Shown in pieces: positions 63,455 through 64,000 of a DNA stretch of 64,000 bases. Both the position numbers and the translations under genes were made by a program. How positions within the stretch are numbered: the first letter of the stretch is position 1; each line of letters opens with the position of its first letter. Location: assembly GCF_900108045.1 (NCBI RefSeq), contig NZ_FNUK01000008.1, positions 1 to 64,000 on the forward strand. Reading direction: 5' to 3'. This DNA comes from Caloramator fervidus. Its GTDB lineage: Bacteria > Bacillota > Clostridia > Clostridiales > Caloramatoraceae. Under the pieces are notes generated by a model. It worked only from the letters and a program-made list of their open reading frames with translations, made no database searches and was not told the origin of the DNA.

Positions 63455-64000
63455 TTATTCTACTTTTATAAATTTTGTTTTTATTTTTAAAGGCTCAAAG
63501 GCCTTTCCGCCACCTTCATAAAATTTTCCAAAGAATTCAAGGTATTGAAGTCTTGAGGTATGAACATACGTTCCAAGTATTCCTATAAGGAAGTTAAATG
63601 TATGTCCTGCAATAAATATAATCGGTCCAAAAATGTAAACAACAACTCCCTTTCCAAGCAAGCTAATAAGGAGGTTAAAGGACCATCCTATAAGCCCTGA
63701 AGCAAGACCTAATGCTAAAAGACGGGAATAAGATAAAGCATCTCCTAGATATCCTGTAACTCCATATAGTGAATAAAATCCTCCAAAAAACTTTCCAACT
63801 AATGTTTTGTTTTCTCTTCCATGAGTTAAAAGAATTATCAAAGCACCTAATATTGCCATAGCCTTTGCTATAAAGCCTCCACCTAAAAACATCCAAATAA
63901 GCCCTGAAAGAAGTAAATACCAAGCTCCAACATCAAAGAAGGCATCTAACACTTTGCCATCTCTTATTAACATATAAGCCTTTACTCCAAGACCTACATA
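63455..64000 (-). CDS. ntpI: V-type ATP synthase subunit I (partial)
   Basis: C-terminal part only (181 codons); the frame is open to the window edge. Several membrane helices with SLYGVTGYLGDALSYSRLLALGLASGLIGWSFNLL, a segment containing the conserved Arg that faces the K ring (about 88-122). It ends with the VHTSRLQYLEFFGKFYEGGGKAFEPL tail typical of the family. First gene of the operon, with start outside the window. Confidence 0.95.
   Translation of the reverse strand, partial: YVGLGVKAYMLIRDGKVLDAFFDVGAWYLLLSGLIWMFLGGGFIAKAMAILGALIILLTHGRENKTLVGKFFGGFYSLYGVTGYLGDALSYSRLLALGLASGLIGWSFNLLISLLGKGVVVYIFGPIIFIAGHTFNFLIGILGTYVHTSRLQYLEFFGKFYEGGGKAFEPLKIKTKFIKVE

Overview
The window is AT-rich DNA from an anaerobic, endospore-forming low-GC Firmicute, most likely a Clostridiaceae-type bacterium (Clostridium/Caloramator-like). 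This is inferred from two alpha/beta-type small acid-soluble spore proteins, YtxC- and PdaB-type sporulation genes, a complete V-type (NtpIKECFABD-order) ATPase, a ferredoxin-linked tungsten-type aldehyde oxidoreductase, T-box leaders on pheS, thrS and valS, and an L20-type leader on infC-rpmI-rplT. The species cannot be named from the sequence alone.

Layout. 1-380: 3' end of an IS1182-like transposase. 0.4-7 kb: DUF2284 protein, cell-wall amidase with a duplicated peptidoglycan-binding repeat, an FMN-dependent oxidase/phosphodiesterase/GNAT cluster, amino-acid permease and a DUF523 (TudS-type) protein. 7-19 kb: mutS2, U32 peptidase, zapA, pheST with T-box, rRNA methyltransferase, ktrAB. 19-24.3 kb: rplT-rpmI-infC with leader, thrS with T-box, ytxC, a DUF6873-like protein. 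24.3-24.9 kb: remnant of an MFS gene and a five-tRNA operon (Val-Asp-Phe-Gly-Cys). 25-35 kb: hslO, methyltransferase, manA, SASP, asd-dapA-dapB-patA and dapH (acetylated diaminopimelate/lysine route), C_GCAxxG_C_C protein, permease, cobO. 35-43 kb: double OB-fold SSB, Mur-ligase-like protein, pdaB, SASP, DUF4364, folC, valS. 43-49 kb: two MFS transporters, an SsuABC/ThiXYZ-type ABC transporter, glpX. 49-54 kb: aldehyde ferredoxin oxidoreductase with polyferredoxin subunit, a frameshifted XRE-TPR regulator, iron-sulfur flavoprotein. 54-57 kb: a membrane-anchored ferrochelatase-fold protein, NiaX-like ECF S component, a UGA-containing selenoprotein gene, a decayed E1/ThiF-like gene, MoaD. 57-64 kb: V-ATPase operon, running off the window end.

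The most noteworthy item is the 98-codon gene at 56162-56458. An in-frame UGA (codon 31, Ser-Cys-Gly-Sec-Gly-Gly-Pro context) is followed 20 nt later by a 5-bp hairpin with a GGAU loop, at the position expected for a bacterial SECIS. A normal ORF scan misses it. It sits beside a decayed ThiF/HesA-like gene and a MoaD-like gene, a few kb from the aldehyde oxidoreductase operon, whose promoter carries a near-perfect clostridial Rex-type operator. Other points of interest are small genes missed by length cut-offs (38526-38699, 53116-53277), two apparent single-base frameshifts (XRE-TPR regulator and the V-ATPase D C-terminus), an AUU start on infC, candidate CsoR- and NiaR-type operators, Na+-ligand conservation in NtpK, and a ferrochelatase-like protein without the catalytic histidine.

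All functional calls rest on motif recognition by eye; no database search or structure prediction was run.
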